Below, piece by piece: positions 17,311-26,489 of a DNA stretch of 64,000 bases. This DNA comes from a bacterium (GTDB lineage Bacteria; Electryoneota; RPQS01). The DNA lies in contig JADJEH010000017.1 in assembly GCA_016702305.1 (NCBI GenBank), positions 682,001-746,000 of the forward strand, in the 5' to 3' direction. The position numbers were made by a program, and so were the translations under genes. Under the pieces are notes generated by a model that saw only the letters and a list, made by a program, of their open reading frames with translations, was not told the DNA's origin and searched no databases. Each line of letters starts with the position of its first letter. The first letter of the stretch is position 1.

Positions 17311-18960
17311 TTATTCTGCAGTCGGCATGAAGCCGTTTTCGTGCGCGTGGCAGGTCAGGCAGTTGCTGCCGACGTTGTGCTCGGCGCCGCTGCCGTCGCG
17401 GCGATAGTAGTCCGTCTGGTTATGGCAGATTTCGCAGATCCCGTCATAGTTGGGCGCACCGTGAATGAAATCCGTGGCGTGATTGAACAGCATGTGTTCG
17501 CTTTCGCCGACGGGATTTTCGTCGCGTATGTAGTAGCGCGCGTACTGTTCGCCGTGATAGTGCGGATTGTGACAGATCGAACAGCTCAGCGTATCGGATC
17601 CCAAGTGCGTTTGAATCGCCATCGCAAAGCCGGTCTCAACGTGACAGCTTTTGCAGATGTGATCACTGCGCCACCACGCGGGCATGGGTTCGGGATAGTC
17701 GAGGCTGCGGAAGTGGCAACTATGACAATCCACGCCATGCGTGCCATGATGCGGCGCGTCGTGAGGTTGGTCAAGCGCCTCGCGGTAGGGCCAGTCGGCG
17801 CGCGAGTTGTCAGCCGTACGATCAAAAGCCCGGTGCAGCGTCGGTTCCGACCAGACGCGGTAGTAGTACTGCGCGCCGGGAAGTTCGCTGACATCGTCGG
17901 TGTAGAACGTGTCCGTGGTCGCGGCAATCTCATCAGTCCAGAGCGGCGGGAAATCATACTCAATGGAGCGCTCGATGCGATAACCCGAGGTGCCGGGCCG
18001 CGCGCGCCAATGGAGTTGCGCTGCATCGTCGGTCCACAAGATTGTCAGATCGAACGGTTGGCCCGCAGGTGGTGGTCCGCCGCCAATAATGGTATAGACA
18101 TAAACACATCCGGTGGCCGGTGAGCTCACATACAGCCGCTCGCCGTCCACCGCCAGATCCACGCCGCCGCGCATGGCCAAGGGACCGAAGTCGGCTGAAT
18201 ATAGAAACGCTCCGCCGTTGTCGTAGACTTGAACGAGGTCGGCGATCATCTCCAGAGACCAGATGCGGCCTGATGGATCAATGTCCAAACCGAACGGGCG
18301 GAAGTAGCTGCCCGGCAATTGAAACTCGTTGCGTTCGCTGCCCCAAGCGCGCAGAAACGCACCCCCAGCGCTGAAGGCCTTGAGGCGATAGTTGTTTTGG
18401 TCGGCGATAATCAGTTCGCCAGTGACCGGGTTGAAGTCCAATGCCACCGGCTCATCGAGGCGGGAGCTGATGTAGCCCCAGCCGGCAAAGCTGGAGACGG
18501 GTGCCCCGGTTGCGTCGAAAACTTTGATGCTGTCGTCATCATCGGCAACGAATACGCGGCCGTCGGACGCCCACTCCACATCGTGCGGATCAACGAAGTA
18601 ATCGTCCACGAAGCCAAAGGTGACGAGTTCATCTCCTGAGGTCGTGTATTCGCGCACGCTGCGGCCCACAGAGACGAGCAGTGTGCCGTTTCCGGTGAGG
18701 GCGATTGCGCCCGGTTCGCCGTCGAGTTCAATCGTTTCGACAAGCGCATCGGCTCCGTCGTAAACGAAGATCTCGTGCGTCAGCGGCGACGTGACATAAA
18801 GGCGATGCTCATTGATGTCACAGACCAAGCGAGTGGAATTGCCGCCGGGACAGAGGGTGGCGTCCAACGTCAGTTCAAGTGCGCCGCACGGGACAACACA
18901 GGTCAGTGCGATCAGGCTTGAAACTAGCAAACAGAGCGAAAAGAGGCGATCAGTCCCCAT
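17311..18960 (-). CDS. NHL-propeller protein fused to a five-heme cytochrome c domain
   Basis: I prefer the ATG at 18960, 9 nt after AGGG; an ATG at 18969 abuts the ribosome site. A signal peptide (RLFSLCLLVSSLIALTCV) is followed by NHL/six-bladed propeller repeats (~40-310; EPVALDFNPVTGELIIADQN, RPFGLDIDPSGRIWSLEMI). A fibronectin-like segment (~325-400; YRIERSIEY ... YYYRVWSE) comes next. The last ~140 residues hold five CxxCH heme sites: CHSCH, CKSCH, CSICH, CEICH, CLTCH. It is exported, so heme attachment would be periplasmic or extracellular. Predicted role: electron transfer at the envelope, partner unknown. Confidence 0.88.
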   Translation of the reverse strand: MGTDRLFSLCLLVSSLIALTCVVPCGALELTLDATLCPGGNSTRLVCDINEHRLYVTSPLTHEIFVYDGADALVETIELDGEPGAIALTGNGTLLVSVGRSVREYTTSGDELVTFGFVDDYFVDPHDVEWASDGRVFVADDDDSIKVFDATGAPVSSFAGWGYISSRLDEPVALDFNPVTGELIIADQNNYRLKAFSAGGAFLRAWGSERNEFQLPGSYFRPFGLDIDPSGRIWSLEMIADLVQVYDNGGAFLYSADFGPLAMRGGVDLAVDGERLYVSSPATGCVYVYTIIGGGPPPAGQPFDLTILWTDDAAQLHWRARPGTSGYRIERSIEYDFPPLWTDEIAATTDTFYTDDVSELPGAQYYYRVWSEPTLHRAFDRTADNSRADWPYREALDQPHDAPHHGTHGVDCHSCHFRSLDYPEPMPAWWRSDHICKSCHVETGFAMAIQTHLGSDTLSCSICHNPHYHGEQYARYYIRDENPVGESEHMLFNHATDFIHGAPNYDGICEICHNQTDYYRRDGSGAEHNVGSNCLTCHAHENGFMPTAE

Positions 18961-19284
18961 AAAGACCATCCCTAATATATGTGCGGAAGCTGTGTATCAA
19001 CTTCTCTATGGCAAGATAAGGTGATGATTGCCCAGAATCAAATCGCAAAGTTGTCCATACTTTCTAAATGTGTCGCTGTGTCACTTTCATTAAGATGCGT
19101 GAATTCACGGACTAACCTCCACCAAACAACGATGTTGTTGTGAATAATATCACAAAGAGAGGCATGACGCAAAGTTGACAAAATTAGTCTTAAACACAAT
19201 TTCGAGTAGCGGCAGTGTGAAGGCTTTTTCGCACAGCGACCGAGCTTGGAAAGAGTCGGCGGGACAGGCGTCTCGTCATATACA
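18961..19284. other. Gene-free stretch
   Basis: About 320 bp between the cytochrome gene start and the SRPBCC terminator. One 97-codon minus-strand frame (19038-19331) spans most of it, but it has no ribosome site, no domain and an unnatural composition, so I do not call it. The part just right of 18970 should hold the cytochrome promoter. Confidence 0.5.
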
Positions 19285-19306
19285 AACGGCGCCTTGCGGC
19301 GCCGTT
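19285..19306 (-). terminator. Terminator hairpin of the SRPBCC operon
   Basis: AACGGCGCC (19285-19293) pairs with GGCGCCGTT (19298-19306) across TTGC, 28 bp past the last gene of the operon. Confidence 0.6.
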
Positions 19307-19333
19307 CGTACTTGAGAGCGTGGTGAAACACTC

Positions 19334-19828
19334 CTAAACGGCCGCGAGCAGCGCGTCCAAACGTTCGAAGCTCTGAGCCCAGCCTTCGGCGGCCTGCATT
19401 GCGAGAATTTTGTCGCGGCCCGCGTTATCGTCGAATTTCGAAATTGAGATCATCTTCGTTCTTGATCCATGATCTTCAAGCAGCAAAGTCATGAGCGTGT
19501 TCGGCGGAGGTCCAGCGGGGCCCCAGAAGTCGCCTTCAACAACTTTGTCGAGCCAAACGATCTTTTCAATCGGAACAATCTCCTCGAAAATGAAAAGGCA
19601 GGGATATTCGCCGCCCATGCCGACCATGGTGATTTCCATTCTGCCGCCAACACGCAAATCCACCGTGCAGTCTTTATTCGTGAAATTATGCGGGCCCCAC
19701 CAGTTTACCAGGTGCTCCACTTTCGTGAAGGCATCCCACACCATCTGGCGTGGCGCATCAAACATGCGCGTAAAGACAAGCTCGCGGTCTTTGACCTCGA
19801 CCTGCATCTTCTCCAATGCCGTACTCAT
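19334..19828 (-). CDS. SRPBCC/AHSA1-domain protein
   Basis: 164 residues of the START-like AHSA1 superfamily: VFTRMFDAPRQMVWDAFTKV, VNWWGPHNFTNKDCTVDLRV, GGRMEITMVGMGGEYPCLF and a C-terminal helix GWAQSFERLDALLA. These proteins have a hydrophobic cavity; the ligand is unknown. Last gene of a four-gene operon (ArsR regulator, SRPBCC, DUF1801, SRPBCC) in which every junction overlaps by 4 bp. Confidence 0.9.
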   Translation of the reverse strand: MSTALEKMQVEVKDRELVFTRMFDAPRQMVWDAFTKVEHLVNWWGPHNFTNKDCTVDLRVGGRMEITMVGMGGEYPCLFIFEEIVPIEKIVWLDKVVEGDFWGPAGPPPNTLMTLLLEDHGSRTKMISISKFDDNAGRDKILAMQAAEGWAQSFERLDALLAAV

Positions 19829-20211
19829 TTCGCTGCTCCCCTTTTCTTCAGTTTGCGCTCTGCTTCCAGCGCTTCGTTCTCTTTTATGCGTGACTTAACA
19901 ATTGCCTTGACAAGCGTCACCGGCAGGGGCTTCTCGACCGTGAATTGAATGGTGCCTTTGGAAGTCTTGAAGTTCGCCAGCTTTTCTTTCAGCTCTTGCG
20001 TCACGAAAGCGCTGGCGCCGAAGAGACTCATGTGATTCTTAAACGCCGCATAGTGCACGAGGTTGCCGTGGTAGCAGACAGTGGGCATGCCGTAAGATAT
20101 TTTCTCTTCGGCGTCCTTGGCAACAGAGAGGATCGTCGCACGCAGCTTTGCCAGGACAGCGCGTTGCTCCGGGGGCAGTGCGGCGAGATATTTGTCTACG
20201 TCGGCCTTCAT
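19825..20211 (-). CDS. DUF1801 (YdhG-like) protein
   Basis: 128 residues from MKADVDKYLAALPPEQRAVL. An upstream extension to 20394 is open but only shadows the SRPBCC gene. Signatures: VAKDAEEKISYGMPTVCYHG, HMSLFGASAFV, LKEKLANFKTSKGTIQF and PLPVTLVKAIVKSRIKENE. DUF1801 proteins resemble frataxin in fold and are sometimes called iron chaperones, although the function is not well established. It overlaps both neighbours by 4 bp. Confidence 0.88.
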   Translation of the reverse strand: MKADVDKYLAALPPEQRAVLAKLRATILSVAKDAEEKISYGMPTVCYHGNLVHYAAFKNHMSLFGASAFVTQELKEKLANFKTSKGTIQFTVEKPLPVTLVKAIVKSRIKENEALEAERKLKKRGAAK

Positions 20212-20675
20212 GCACGAATCAGCAATTCGTCGAGGCGGGCAAAGCTCGGTTCCATACCATCGGCCATGCCGGTCTGCGCGGCGTTGTCGCGGGCCTGCTT
20301 GCTGATGTAGCTGATGGTCAGCGTCATCCGCGTGCGACCCTGCTCTTCGGTGAGCAGAAGATGGTTGATCGACTCGGGCCAAGGATCGCCCCAATTCTCC
20401 GTGGACACAAGTTTTTCAGGAGCGACGACTTCCTGGTGAACCCCGTGCATGCGCATTTCGGTGCCGTTGGAACGCCGCCAGACATATTCCCACGCGCCGC
20501 CCGGCCGCAGCTCGTTCTTGACTACTTCCATGGTCCAACCGTCGGGACCGGTCATCCACTGCTCGAGGTGCGCAGCCTCGGTCCAACCTCTCCACACCAG
20601 GTCGCGCGGCGCATCGAAATAGCGCACAAAACGGATTTCTGTATCCGAGGGGAAACTCAATTCGAGTTTCTTCAT
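20208..20675 (-). CDS. SRPBCC/AHSA1-domain protein
   Basis: 155 residues: IRFVRYFDAPRDLVWRGWTE, LEQWMTGPDGWTMEVVKNEL, RPGGAWEYVWRRSNGTEMRM, then VSTENWGDPWPESINHL and a C-terminal helix FARLDELLIRA. Paralogue of the last gene in the operon. ArsR-SRPBCC pairs are common and are thought to respond to small hydrophobic compounds; the inducer is unknown. Confidence 0.9.
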   Translation of the reverse strand: MKKLELSFPSDTEIRFVRYFDAPRDLVWRGWTEAAHLEQWMTGPDGWTMEVVKNELRPGGAWEYVWRRSNGTEMRMHGVHQEVVAPEKLVSTENWGDPWPESINHLLLTEEQGRTRMTLTISYISKQARDNAAQTGMADGMEPSFARLDELLIRA

Positions 20676-21007
20676 TCCTGTTCTCCTTTAGCCTGCAGCA
20701 TTTGCAGATACTGATCTAAACGGTCGAAGCGTTCTTCCCATTGCTGGCGGTATTGCTCGATCCAGTCCAAGGCCTCTTTCAAGGGCAACGCCTCGAGTCT
20801 GGCGGGCCGCCACTGGGCGTGCCGTGTGCGCGAGATGAGCCCGGCCCTTTCCAGCACCTTAAGGTGGCGGGTGACGGCCGGCGCGGTCATCTGAAAGGGC
20901 TTGGCAAGCTCGCTGACAGAGGTCTCACCAGCGGACAGGCGAGCCAGAATCGCTCGGCGAGTAGGATCGGAGAGTGCTGAAAATGTTTTACTTAGACGAT
21001 CTTGCAT
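20672..21007 (-). CDS. ArsR-family winged-helix transcriptional regulator
   Basis: Start placed at 21007 (MQDRLSKTFSALSDPTRRAI), the standard family beginning; the frame is open to 21055 but those residues are atypical. The HTH reads TSVSELAKPFQMTAPAVTRH and LKVLERAGLISRTRHAQWR. No metal-binding Cys motif of the ArsR/SmtB sensors is seen, so it probably belongs to the metal-independent subgroup that sits with SRPBCC genes. It likely autoregulates the operon through the inverted repeats just upstream. Confidence 0.9.
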   Translation of the reverse strand: MQDRLSKTFSALSDPTRRAILARLSAGETSVSELAKPFQMTAPAVTRHLKVLERAGLISRTRHAQWRPARLEALPLKEALDWIEQYRQQWEERFDRLDQYLQMLQAKGEQE

Positions 21008-21016
21008 GGCATTTTG

Positions 21017-21038
21017 ATTAACATACTGGTTAATTAAC
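21017..21038. promoter_or_regulatory. Candidate ArsR operator
   Basis: ATTAAC (21017-21022) and GTTAAT (21029-21034) are inverted 6 bp apart, and GTTAATTAAC (21029-21038) is itself a perfect palindrome. They lie 10-31 bp before the regulator start. Confidence 0.45.
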
Positions 21039-21122
21039 GTAGTGGTAATATACAAAGCCCCTGACGGATTGTCAAGGGCTGCGGGAAAATCAACGGTACG
21101 TAGCGGAGTCTATTCGATTGGA

Positions 21123-22577
21123 TCAGGCCCAAATGGCCATAATCTGGCGCCGGGTGGTCGTGGTCTGCGGGCCGGGCAAAGACCGGCATTCAGGCCGTTC
21201 GCGCCACTTTTCAATGATCATGCCGGGCTGATCGAGTAGGTGTTCGTAATAGCCTTGAGCAGCGTGCGCGGGGTCTTTCTGGCAGTACCATTCGTATTTA
21301 CGGAGTCGGTCGGAACGGTGCATATAGCCGAGGTGCTTAATGCGAATATCTATCTCCCTCGATTCGCCGAACAGATTTGCCGGGACGCTCTCGCAATGCA
21401 AATTGCCGCCATGCCGCGACGATTTGAAGGCGAGTCGTTCCACCGCCTGCGCCGTCAAGGTGAACAGGCGATGGTGAAAGATGCGGCCGTAGATGCCGTC
21501 GCTTCGATAGTGATCAAGGTCGTCCCACATGTAGAGGAACTGCACGTCGAGCGTCGAAACGTGAGCCGGACAGTGACGAATGGCATCGTAAATACGCGGT
21601 GCAGCGCCGTCTTCGAGGAGTTCATCACCATCCATGCACAATAGCCAATCGGGCCTGTGCCGCATGGCCATTTGCAGTAGGAGGTTCTTGTCGCGGGCTT
21701 CATCGAGCGAGGCGCCGGCCTGATAGGCGTACTCGATTACGGCCGGATGCGCCGCGCAAAGCGCGGGCGTGTTGTCGGTAGAACCGTCGTCGAGAATAAC
21801 GACGCCGTCCGCGACCAGCGCAATTTGGTCGAGCACGTCGTTTAGCCAGCGCTCTTCGTTCTTGATGCGCATTTGGCAGATCATGCGGGGATAGTCGCGC
21901 GCTGTAGAATTGGAGCAGACTGCGAACAACTGCCTGTCATCGTCAATTCCGGTTGCAGTCACGTGTTCGAAGTAGTTGTTCAGAAGCTCGGCAAGTGCAT
22001 CGCGGGTGAAGTGATGAACATGAGTGGGGTCATCGTAGAACCGCTCGCGCGGCGTAAAGATGAGGAGCGATCCGCCGGGACAGAGCAGCCGCGCCAAGTC
22101 CTTGAGCAACGGCCCCGGATGCGCGACATGTTCGAGCACATGCGACAGGAGGATTGTATCGAAGGAGTGTGACTCGAATGGCAACGGCCCCTCACGGCCC
22201 TCGACGAAATACAATGCCGCGCGGACAGACGCAGGTTCTTGCGCCAAATGCCGCCGTGCGACCGCTAAGGCGACAGGCGAGAGGTCGTAGGCCGTGACTT
22301 GGGCGCCAGCACGCGCGAGGTGAATGCTGATCTCACCGGTGCCGCAGCCGCAATCGAGCAGGCGCTGACCAGTCACTCCACGGCGGCGTACCGCCTCGGT
22401 GACGGGATGATTGGTCCAAAAATCGAGGGTCAGCGCTTCAGGATAGTCCTGGGCGCGGCGACGGAACATCTCGTCATAAAGCTCGGCGGTGCTATGGCCG
22501 TCGGGCTGCGACCAAATCTCGCGCCGGAAACCGGGCCGAACCGACCCGGCATCCGGGCGAGGGAATTGAATAGCCAT
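21123..22577 (-). CDS. Methyltransferase-glycosyltransferase family 2 fusion
   Basis: 484 residues with two domains. Residues ~50-215 are a class I methyltransferase (LLDCGCGTGEISIHLARAGA, VTAYDLSPVALAVAR, FDTILLSHVLEHVAHPG, LCPGGSLLIFTPRERFYDD). Residues ~232-380 are a GT2-like nucleotide-sugar fold (ICQMRIKNEERWLNDVLDQI, VVILDDGSTDNTPALC, DWLLCMDGDELLED with the metal-binding D-x-D). Such fusions occur in surface-polysaccharide loci, but this gene is isolated. Both substrates are unknown. Confidence 0.85.
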   Translation of the reverse strand: MAIQFPRPDAGSVRPGFRREIWSQPDGHSTAELYDEMFRRRAQDYPEALTLDFWTNHPVTEAVRRRGVTGQRLLDCGCGTGEISIHLARAGAQVTAYDLSPVALAVARRHLAQEPASVRAALYFVEGREGPLPFESHSFDTILLSHVLEHVAHPGPLLKDLARLLCPGGSLLIFTPRERFYDDPTHVHHFTRDALAELLNNYFEHVTATGIDDDRQLFAVCSNSTARDYPRMICQMRIKNEERWLNDVLDQIALVADGVVILDDGSTDNTPALCAAHPAVIEYAYQAGASLDEARDKNLLLQMAMRHRPDWLLCMDGDELLEDGAAPRIYDAIRHCPAHVSTLDVQFLYMWDDLDHYRSDGIYGRIFHHRLFTLTAQAVERLAFKSSRHGGNLHCESVPANLFGESREIDIRIKHLGYMHRSDRLRKYEWYCQKDPAHAAQGYYEHLLDQPGMIIEKWRERPECRSLPGPQTTTTRRQIMAIWA

Positions 22578-22774
22578 CGTGCGCTCGCGTCTTCATCGTG
22601 TGCAGTCGTTTTCATCATCATGCCAGATGGAAGAAGGCAAGCGGCGGGCCGGGATGCAGGTTATTGAAAGGTCAGAAGATAGAATAGTGCCCCCCGGTGG
22701 GTGGGTTGAAGTCTCACAACGCGGTGGTTGCCGGAGCAGCGCCTACGGCCCAGATTTCCTGCCCTACCCCCGGC
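22578..22774. other. Gene-free stretch before the tRNA-Arg promoter
   Basis: No credible ORF. It contains the presumed promoter region of the minus-strand fusion gene and nothing else I can name. Confidence 0.4.
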
Positions 22775-22803
22775 TTGACTTTAGTGCTCAAAATTCATAT
22801 ACT
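22775..22803 (+). promoter_or_regulatory. Sigma-70 type promoter for tRNA-Arg/tadA
   Basis: TTGACT (22775-22780) and TATACT (22798-22803) are 17 bp apart, close to consensus, about 100 bp before tRNA-Arg. Confidence 0.6.
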
Positions 22804-22905
22804 TGGGTTCATCTACGACTTTTTGGAAGTGCTTGTTTTTTCAAGGAGTCGAGGGGTGGATAGGAGTGCGGGGCCAGTGCCAATGCCCGCCACGACTTAT
22901 CACAT

Positions 22906-22982
22906 GCGCCCGTAGCTCAACTGGATAGAGCGTCTGGCTACGGACCAGAAGGTTTGGGGTTCGAATCCCTACGGGCGTACCA
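22906..22982 (+). tRNA. tRNA-Arg (anticodon ACG), CCA encoded
   Basis: Acceptor GCGCCCG pairs with CGGGCGT (one G-U), the D arm is GCTCAACTGGATAGAGC, the anticodon stem-loop is TCTGG-CTACGGA-CCAGA and the T loop is TTCGAAT. It ends A-CCA. The ACG anticodon is a substrate of TadA, encoded directly downstream. Confidence 0.93.
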
Positions 22983-23016
22983 ATCCGAATGATGAAGGCG
23001 GAATGATGAAGGATGA

Positions 23017-23550
23017 ATGGGGTGCCGGAATCCCGTTTCGGCGATGAATAGCATCCTAGAGTCCTTCGGGAAGCCGGATCACGAGCGGTGGATGGGTGCG
23101 GCGCTGGCAGAAGCCAAGCTGGCCGCTGACAAAGATGAAGTCCCCATCGGCTGTGTAATCGTGCATCACGGGATTGTGATCGGGCGGGGTCATAATCTCA
23201 CGGAAAGTTTGCAGGACCCGACCGCACATGCGGAGATGATTGCCATAACGGCGGCGGCTGAAGCACTCGGCAGCCGCCGTTTATTGGATTGTACCCTCTA
23301 CGTCACGCTCGAGCCCTGCGCTATGTGCGCCGGAGCAATCGTGCTGGCGCGTATTCCCTACGTCGTCTATGGCACGAGTGACCCCAAAACGGGCGCGTGC
23401 GATACCCTCTACAGTCTGCTCTCAGATCCGCGGTTAAACCACCGTGCGCACCTCGTCCGCAACGTGCGTCAGCACGAATGCGCCGACCTACTCTCCTCCT
23501 TTTTCAGTAAGAAGCGCGACGAAAAGAAGCTTGGCTACCCTGAGTCCTAA
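23017..23550 (+). CDS. tadA: tRNA-specific adenosine deaminase
   Basis: 177 residues of the CDA/TadA family with zinc motifs HAE ([11 protein letters not shown]) and PCAMC ([20 protein letters not shown]). TadA deaminates A34 of tRNA-Arg(ACG) to inosine, and that tRNA gene ends about 35 bp upstream. Start at 23017 has GAAGGA upstream; an ATG at 23044 without a ribosome site is the alternative. The family-specific [20 protein letters not shown] supports TadA over other deaminases. Confidence 0.93.
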   Translation: MGCRNPVSAMNSILESFGKPDHERWMGAALAEAKLAADKDEVPIGCVIVHHGIVIGRGHNLTESLQDPTAHAEMIAITAAAEALGSRRLLDCTLYVTLEPCAMCAGAIVLARIPYVVYGTSDPKTGACDTLYSLLSDPRLNHRAHLVRNVRQHECADLLSSFFSKKRDEKKLGYPES

Positions 23551-25132
23551 TCAACTGGCGCAACTGCGCGCGCGGATGTTGCAACGCTCCGAAGCGGGGA
23601 CGCCGGTGTGGCCGGTCGCCGTCCGCCCGTGTGCTGAGCTAAACGCGCTCGCCTTATTGATGGGGCACCTGCTGGGACGGCTGCCCAATGATGACGTGGC
23701 CCCATTGTGCCGACCGATCCTGAGCGAGCAGCTTGCGGACGGCAGTTGGAACCACGATGTGTCGGCGACTCTGGAGATAGTGCAGGCGCTGTCGCAGACA
23801 CAACGGCCGGAAGTTCGGCCTGCGCTCAACAAAGCGGTCGCCTGGTTGGAAGAGCATCCGCGCAAGCGCCGCTTGCGCGCGGAGACGCTGCTGTTATTGG
23901 GTTTCACGACCGGGCTGGGCGCGCCGCTGCGCTACCGGTCCCTCGTCAAGCCGGTGTTGCACGCCGCGCTCGATTGGAATTTGCGGCACGAAGCGCCCAC
24001 GCGCAAGTTAGCGGCGCACGTGTTGCTCAACGAACCCGGAGCGGATCGCGCGCGTACCGCGAAACTGGTGCGGACGCAATTGGCCGACGGTTCGTGGGAA
24101 GGCGACGTACGCGCGACGGCGTTGGCGCTGGCAGCGCTGCGGCAGGCCGGCCTGCCGGCAAGCGACGCGATTTTTGAACGCGGCTACCGGTTCATGCGTG
24201 TGCTGCAGCAGTGGGACGGCAACGATCTGATTCAATCAGGCTGCGATATCTCGACGATGCTGCATGCGGTGACCTTGCGCTCGCTGCTGTTGGCCGGCGG
24301 TGAATCGCAGGAGCTGGCCGGTTCAGCACTGGTGCTCTTGCAGCAGCAGGATCAATCGGGCGGCTGGAGCGTGGGCAGCGGACAGAGTGTGGATGTGATT
24401 ACCACCGCGCAGGCGCTCGATGCTCTGGCGCTGTTCGGCGACGACCCACTCGATACACGTTGGGCACGCCGCCGCGCCGCTGAGTTTTTGTTGAGCGTGC
24501 AGCAAGCTGACGGCAGTTGGGCTGTATTGCCGAAGCCAATGGCGTGGCTGCGGCGCGGTCTGCGCGCGCCGGGCAGCCTTGATGCAACCAGTCTGGCGCT
24601 CCTGGCGCTGACGGAGTGCGGTGAATCGTTTGCGATCCGCGGGATGCAGCGTGGCGCGCAGTACATTCGCGCGAAGCAAATGGCGAACGGCTCCTTTGCC
24701 GCGTCCAGTTTGAAATCAAGAATTGGCTCGACGATGCTGGCGGCCGAAGCGTTGGACGCGTTCGGCGGACAACGGGCGTTGGTGGAACGAGCACTCGATT
24801 GGATTGCCGCGCAACAGCACGCGCTGGGCGGATTCGGAGAAACGGAAGGCCTGACGTCATGGCATACGGCTCTGGCGATTCGCGGCATGAGTTTGCGGCC
24901 CGCGCGCTATGCTGAACCGCTGGCGACGGCGCGCGCCCATCTGCTGCTGCGGCAGGATGATCAGTTGAAGATTTGGGTTGATCCCGCCCCGACGCTCTTT
25001 CTTCCCGGCGGAACCGCACGGCAAGACGTGCATGAACTGAGCACGCTGGCGGCGCTCGAAGCCATGAACATCGGCAGCCGCGTGCGCGCGTCGCGCAATC
25101 GCATGCAGCGCGCCAAACTTTCGCGCGGTTGA
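23531..25132 (+). CDS. Prenyltransferase/squalene-cyclase-type alpha-toroid repeat protein
   Basis: About 533 residues from a TTG at 23531, which overlaps the tadA end; the exact start is uncertain. QW-like toroid repeats are spread through it: [71 protein letters not shown] and [16 protein letters not shown]. This is the barrel of terpene cyclases and protein prenyltransferases. I do not see the catalytic DxDD/DCTAE motif, so an enzymatic role is not supported. It lies between tadA and tyrS. Confidence 0.8.
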   Translation: MATLSPNQLAQLRARMLQRSEAGTPVWPVAVRPCAELNALALLMGHLLGRLPNDDVAPLCRPILSEQLADGSWNHDVSATLEIVQALSQTQRPEVRPALNKAVAWLEEHPRKRRLRAETLLLLGFTTGLGAPLRYRSLVKPVLHAALDWNLRHEAPTRKLAAHVLLNEPGADRARTAKLVRTQLADGSWEGDVRATALALAALRQAGLPASDAIFERGYRFMRVLQQWDGNDLIQSGCDISTMLHAVTLRSLLLAGGESQELAGSALVLLQQQDQSGGWSVGSGQSVDVITTAQALDALALFGDDPLDTRWARRRAAEFLLSVQQADGSWAVLPKPMAWLRRGLRAPGSLDATSLALLALTECGESFAIRGMQRGAQYIRAKQMANGSFAASSLKSRIGSTMLAAEALDAFGGQRALVERALDWIAAQQHALGGFGETEGLTSWHTALAIRGMSLRPARYAEPLATARAHLLLRQDDQLKIWVDPAPTLFLPGGTARQDVHELSTLAALEAMNIGSRVRASRNRMQRAKLSRG

Positions 25133-25146
25133 ACGGGCACACGGCG

Positions 25147-26412
25147 ATGACGCTATACGAAGACTTTCAATGGCGCGGGTTAATCTTTGACGCCACCGGT
25201 GAAACGGCCGATGCGCTGAAGTCGCCGCTGACGGTTTACTCGGGATTCGATCCGACGGCCAAGTCGCTGCACGTGGGGAGTCTGGTACCGCTTCTGCAAC
25301 TGCGCCGCTGTCAGGAATTCGGGCATGCGCCGATTGCGTTGGCGGGCGGCGGCACGGGGATGATCGGTGATCCGTCGGGCAAATCGGCCGAGCGCAATTT
25401 GCAGACGACGGACCAGATCGCCGAGAACATGGCCGGGATGGAGAAACAGCTTCGGCACTTTCTTGACTTTGAGGCCAAAGGGAATCCGGCCCGGCTGATT
25501 GACAACGGCACATGGTTGAACACGGTGACAATGGTCGAGTTTCTGCGCGAGATCGGCAAGAACTTCTCCGTCAACGTGATGATGCAAAAGGAGTCGGTGC
25601 GGCGCAGGCTCGAAAGTGAAGACGGTATTTCGTACACCGAATTCACGTACAGTCTGATGCAGGCGTACGACTACCTGGAGCTTTACGACCGCTTCGGCTG
25701 TACGCTGCAAATCGGCGGCAGTGATCAATGGGGCAATATCACCGCGGGCACGGACCTGATACGCCGCAAACGGCAGGGCAAGGCGCACGCGATGGTCTTT
25801 CCGCTGCTCACGACGGCGAGCGGACAGAAGTTTGGCAAGACCGAAGCGGGGAACATCTGGCTTGATGCGGAGTTGACTTCGCCGTATCAATTCTACCAAT
25901 ATTGGTACAACAGCGACGACCGTGACGTCGAGCGCTATTTGAAAACGTTCACGTTCCTGTCGCGTGACCGCATCGAAGAGCTGCTCGCCGCGAAGGCCGC
26001 AGCGCCGGAGAAACGCGAAGCGCAGACGGAATTGGCGCGCGAAGTCACGCGGCTGGTGCATGGAGATGCCGGCGTGTTGAGCGCGGAGCGCGCGGCGAAG
26101 GTACTGTTTGGTGGTGAATTGGACGGACTGTCCGCAAACGACGTGCTGGGCATCTTCGCCGATGTGCCGTCGCATGCACTGGCGAAAAGTGAAGTGTCTG
26201 CGGGCAAGAACGTCGTGGATTTGCTGGTCGAGGCGGGGTTGTTCAAATCCAAAGGCGAAGCGCGGCGCATGATCGAAGCGGGCGGCGTGTATATCAACAA
26301 CGTGCGTATTGCTGATGCGGCGCAAATCGTGAATACCAATCAAGCGATTGATGGCGAGTTGCTGGTGCTGCGCAAGGGGAAGAAGGACTATTGTGTGGTG
26401 AGGGTGGGGTAG
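25147..26412 (+). CDS. tyrS: Tyrosyl-tRNA synthetase
   Basis: A class I synthetase. The HIGH-type motif is HVGS (SLHVGSLVPLLQL), the KMSKS-type loop is KFGKTE, tyrosine-pocket residues are in LMQAYDYLELYD and QIGGSDQWGNI, and the C-terminal S4 RNA-binding domain reads FKSKGEARRMIEAGGVYINN. The ATG at 25147 gives MTLYEDFQWRGL, the usual start. A TTG at 25129 overlapping the previous stop is possible. Normal bacterial TyrRS length. Confidence 0.96.
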   Translation: MTLYEDFQWRGLIFDATGETADALKSPLTVYSGFDPTAKSLHVGSLVPLLQLRRCQEFGHAPIALAGGGTGMIGDPSGKSAERNLQTTDQIAENMAGMEKQLRHFLDFEAKGNPARLIDNGTWLNTVTMVEFLREIGKNFSVNVMMQKESVRRRLESEDGISYTEFTYSLMQAYDYLELYDRFGCTLQIGGSDQWGNITAGTDLIRRKRQGKAHAMVFPLLTTASGQKFGKTEAGNIWLDAELTSPYQFYQYWYNSDDRDVERYLKTFTFLSRDRIEELLAAKAAAPEKREAQTELAREVTRLVHGDAGVLSAERAAKVLFGGELDGLSANDVLGIFADVPSHALAKSEVSAGKNVVDLLVEAGLFKSKGEARRMIEAGGVYINNVRIADAAQIVNTNQAIDGELLVLRKGKKDYCVVRVG

Positions 26413-26489
26413 GCAGACCTTCGGGGCACCTGCGGCGGGTGCCGCCGCGTGATGGATTTCGCTGTGTGCCGGTTTAAGCAGGAGGGGAC

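Noticed and set aside
19038..19331. 97-codon minus-strand frame in the gap before the SRPBCC operon
   Set aside because: No ribosome site or recognisable domain, and it runs through a terminator hairpin.
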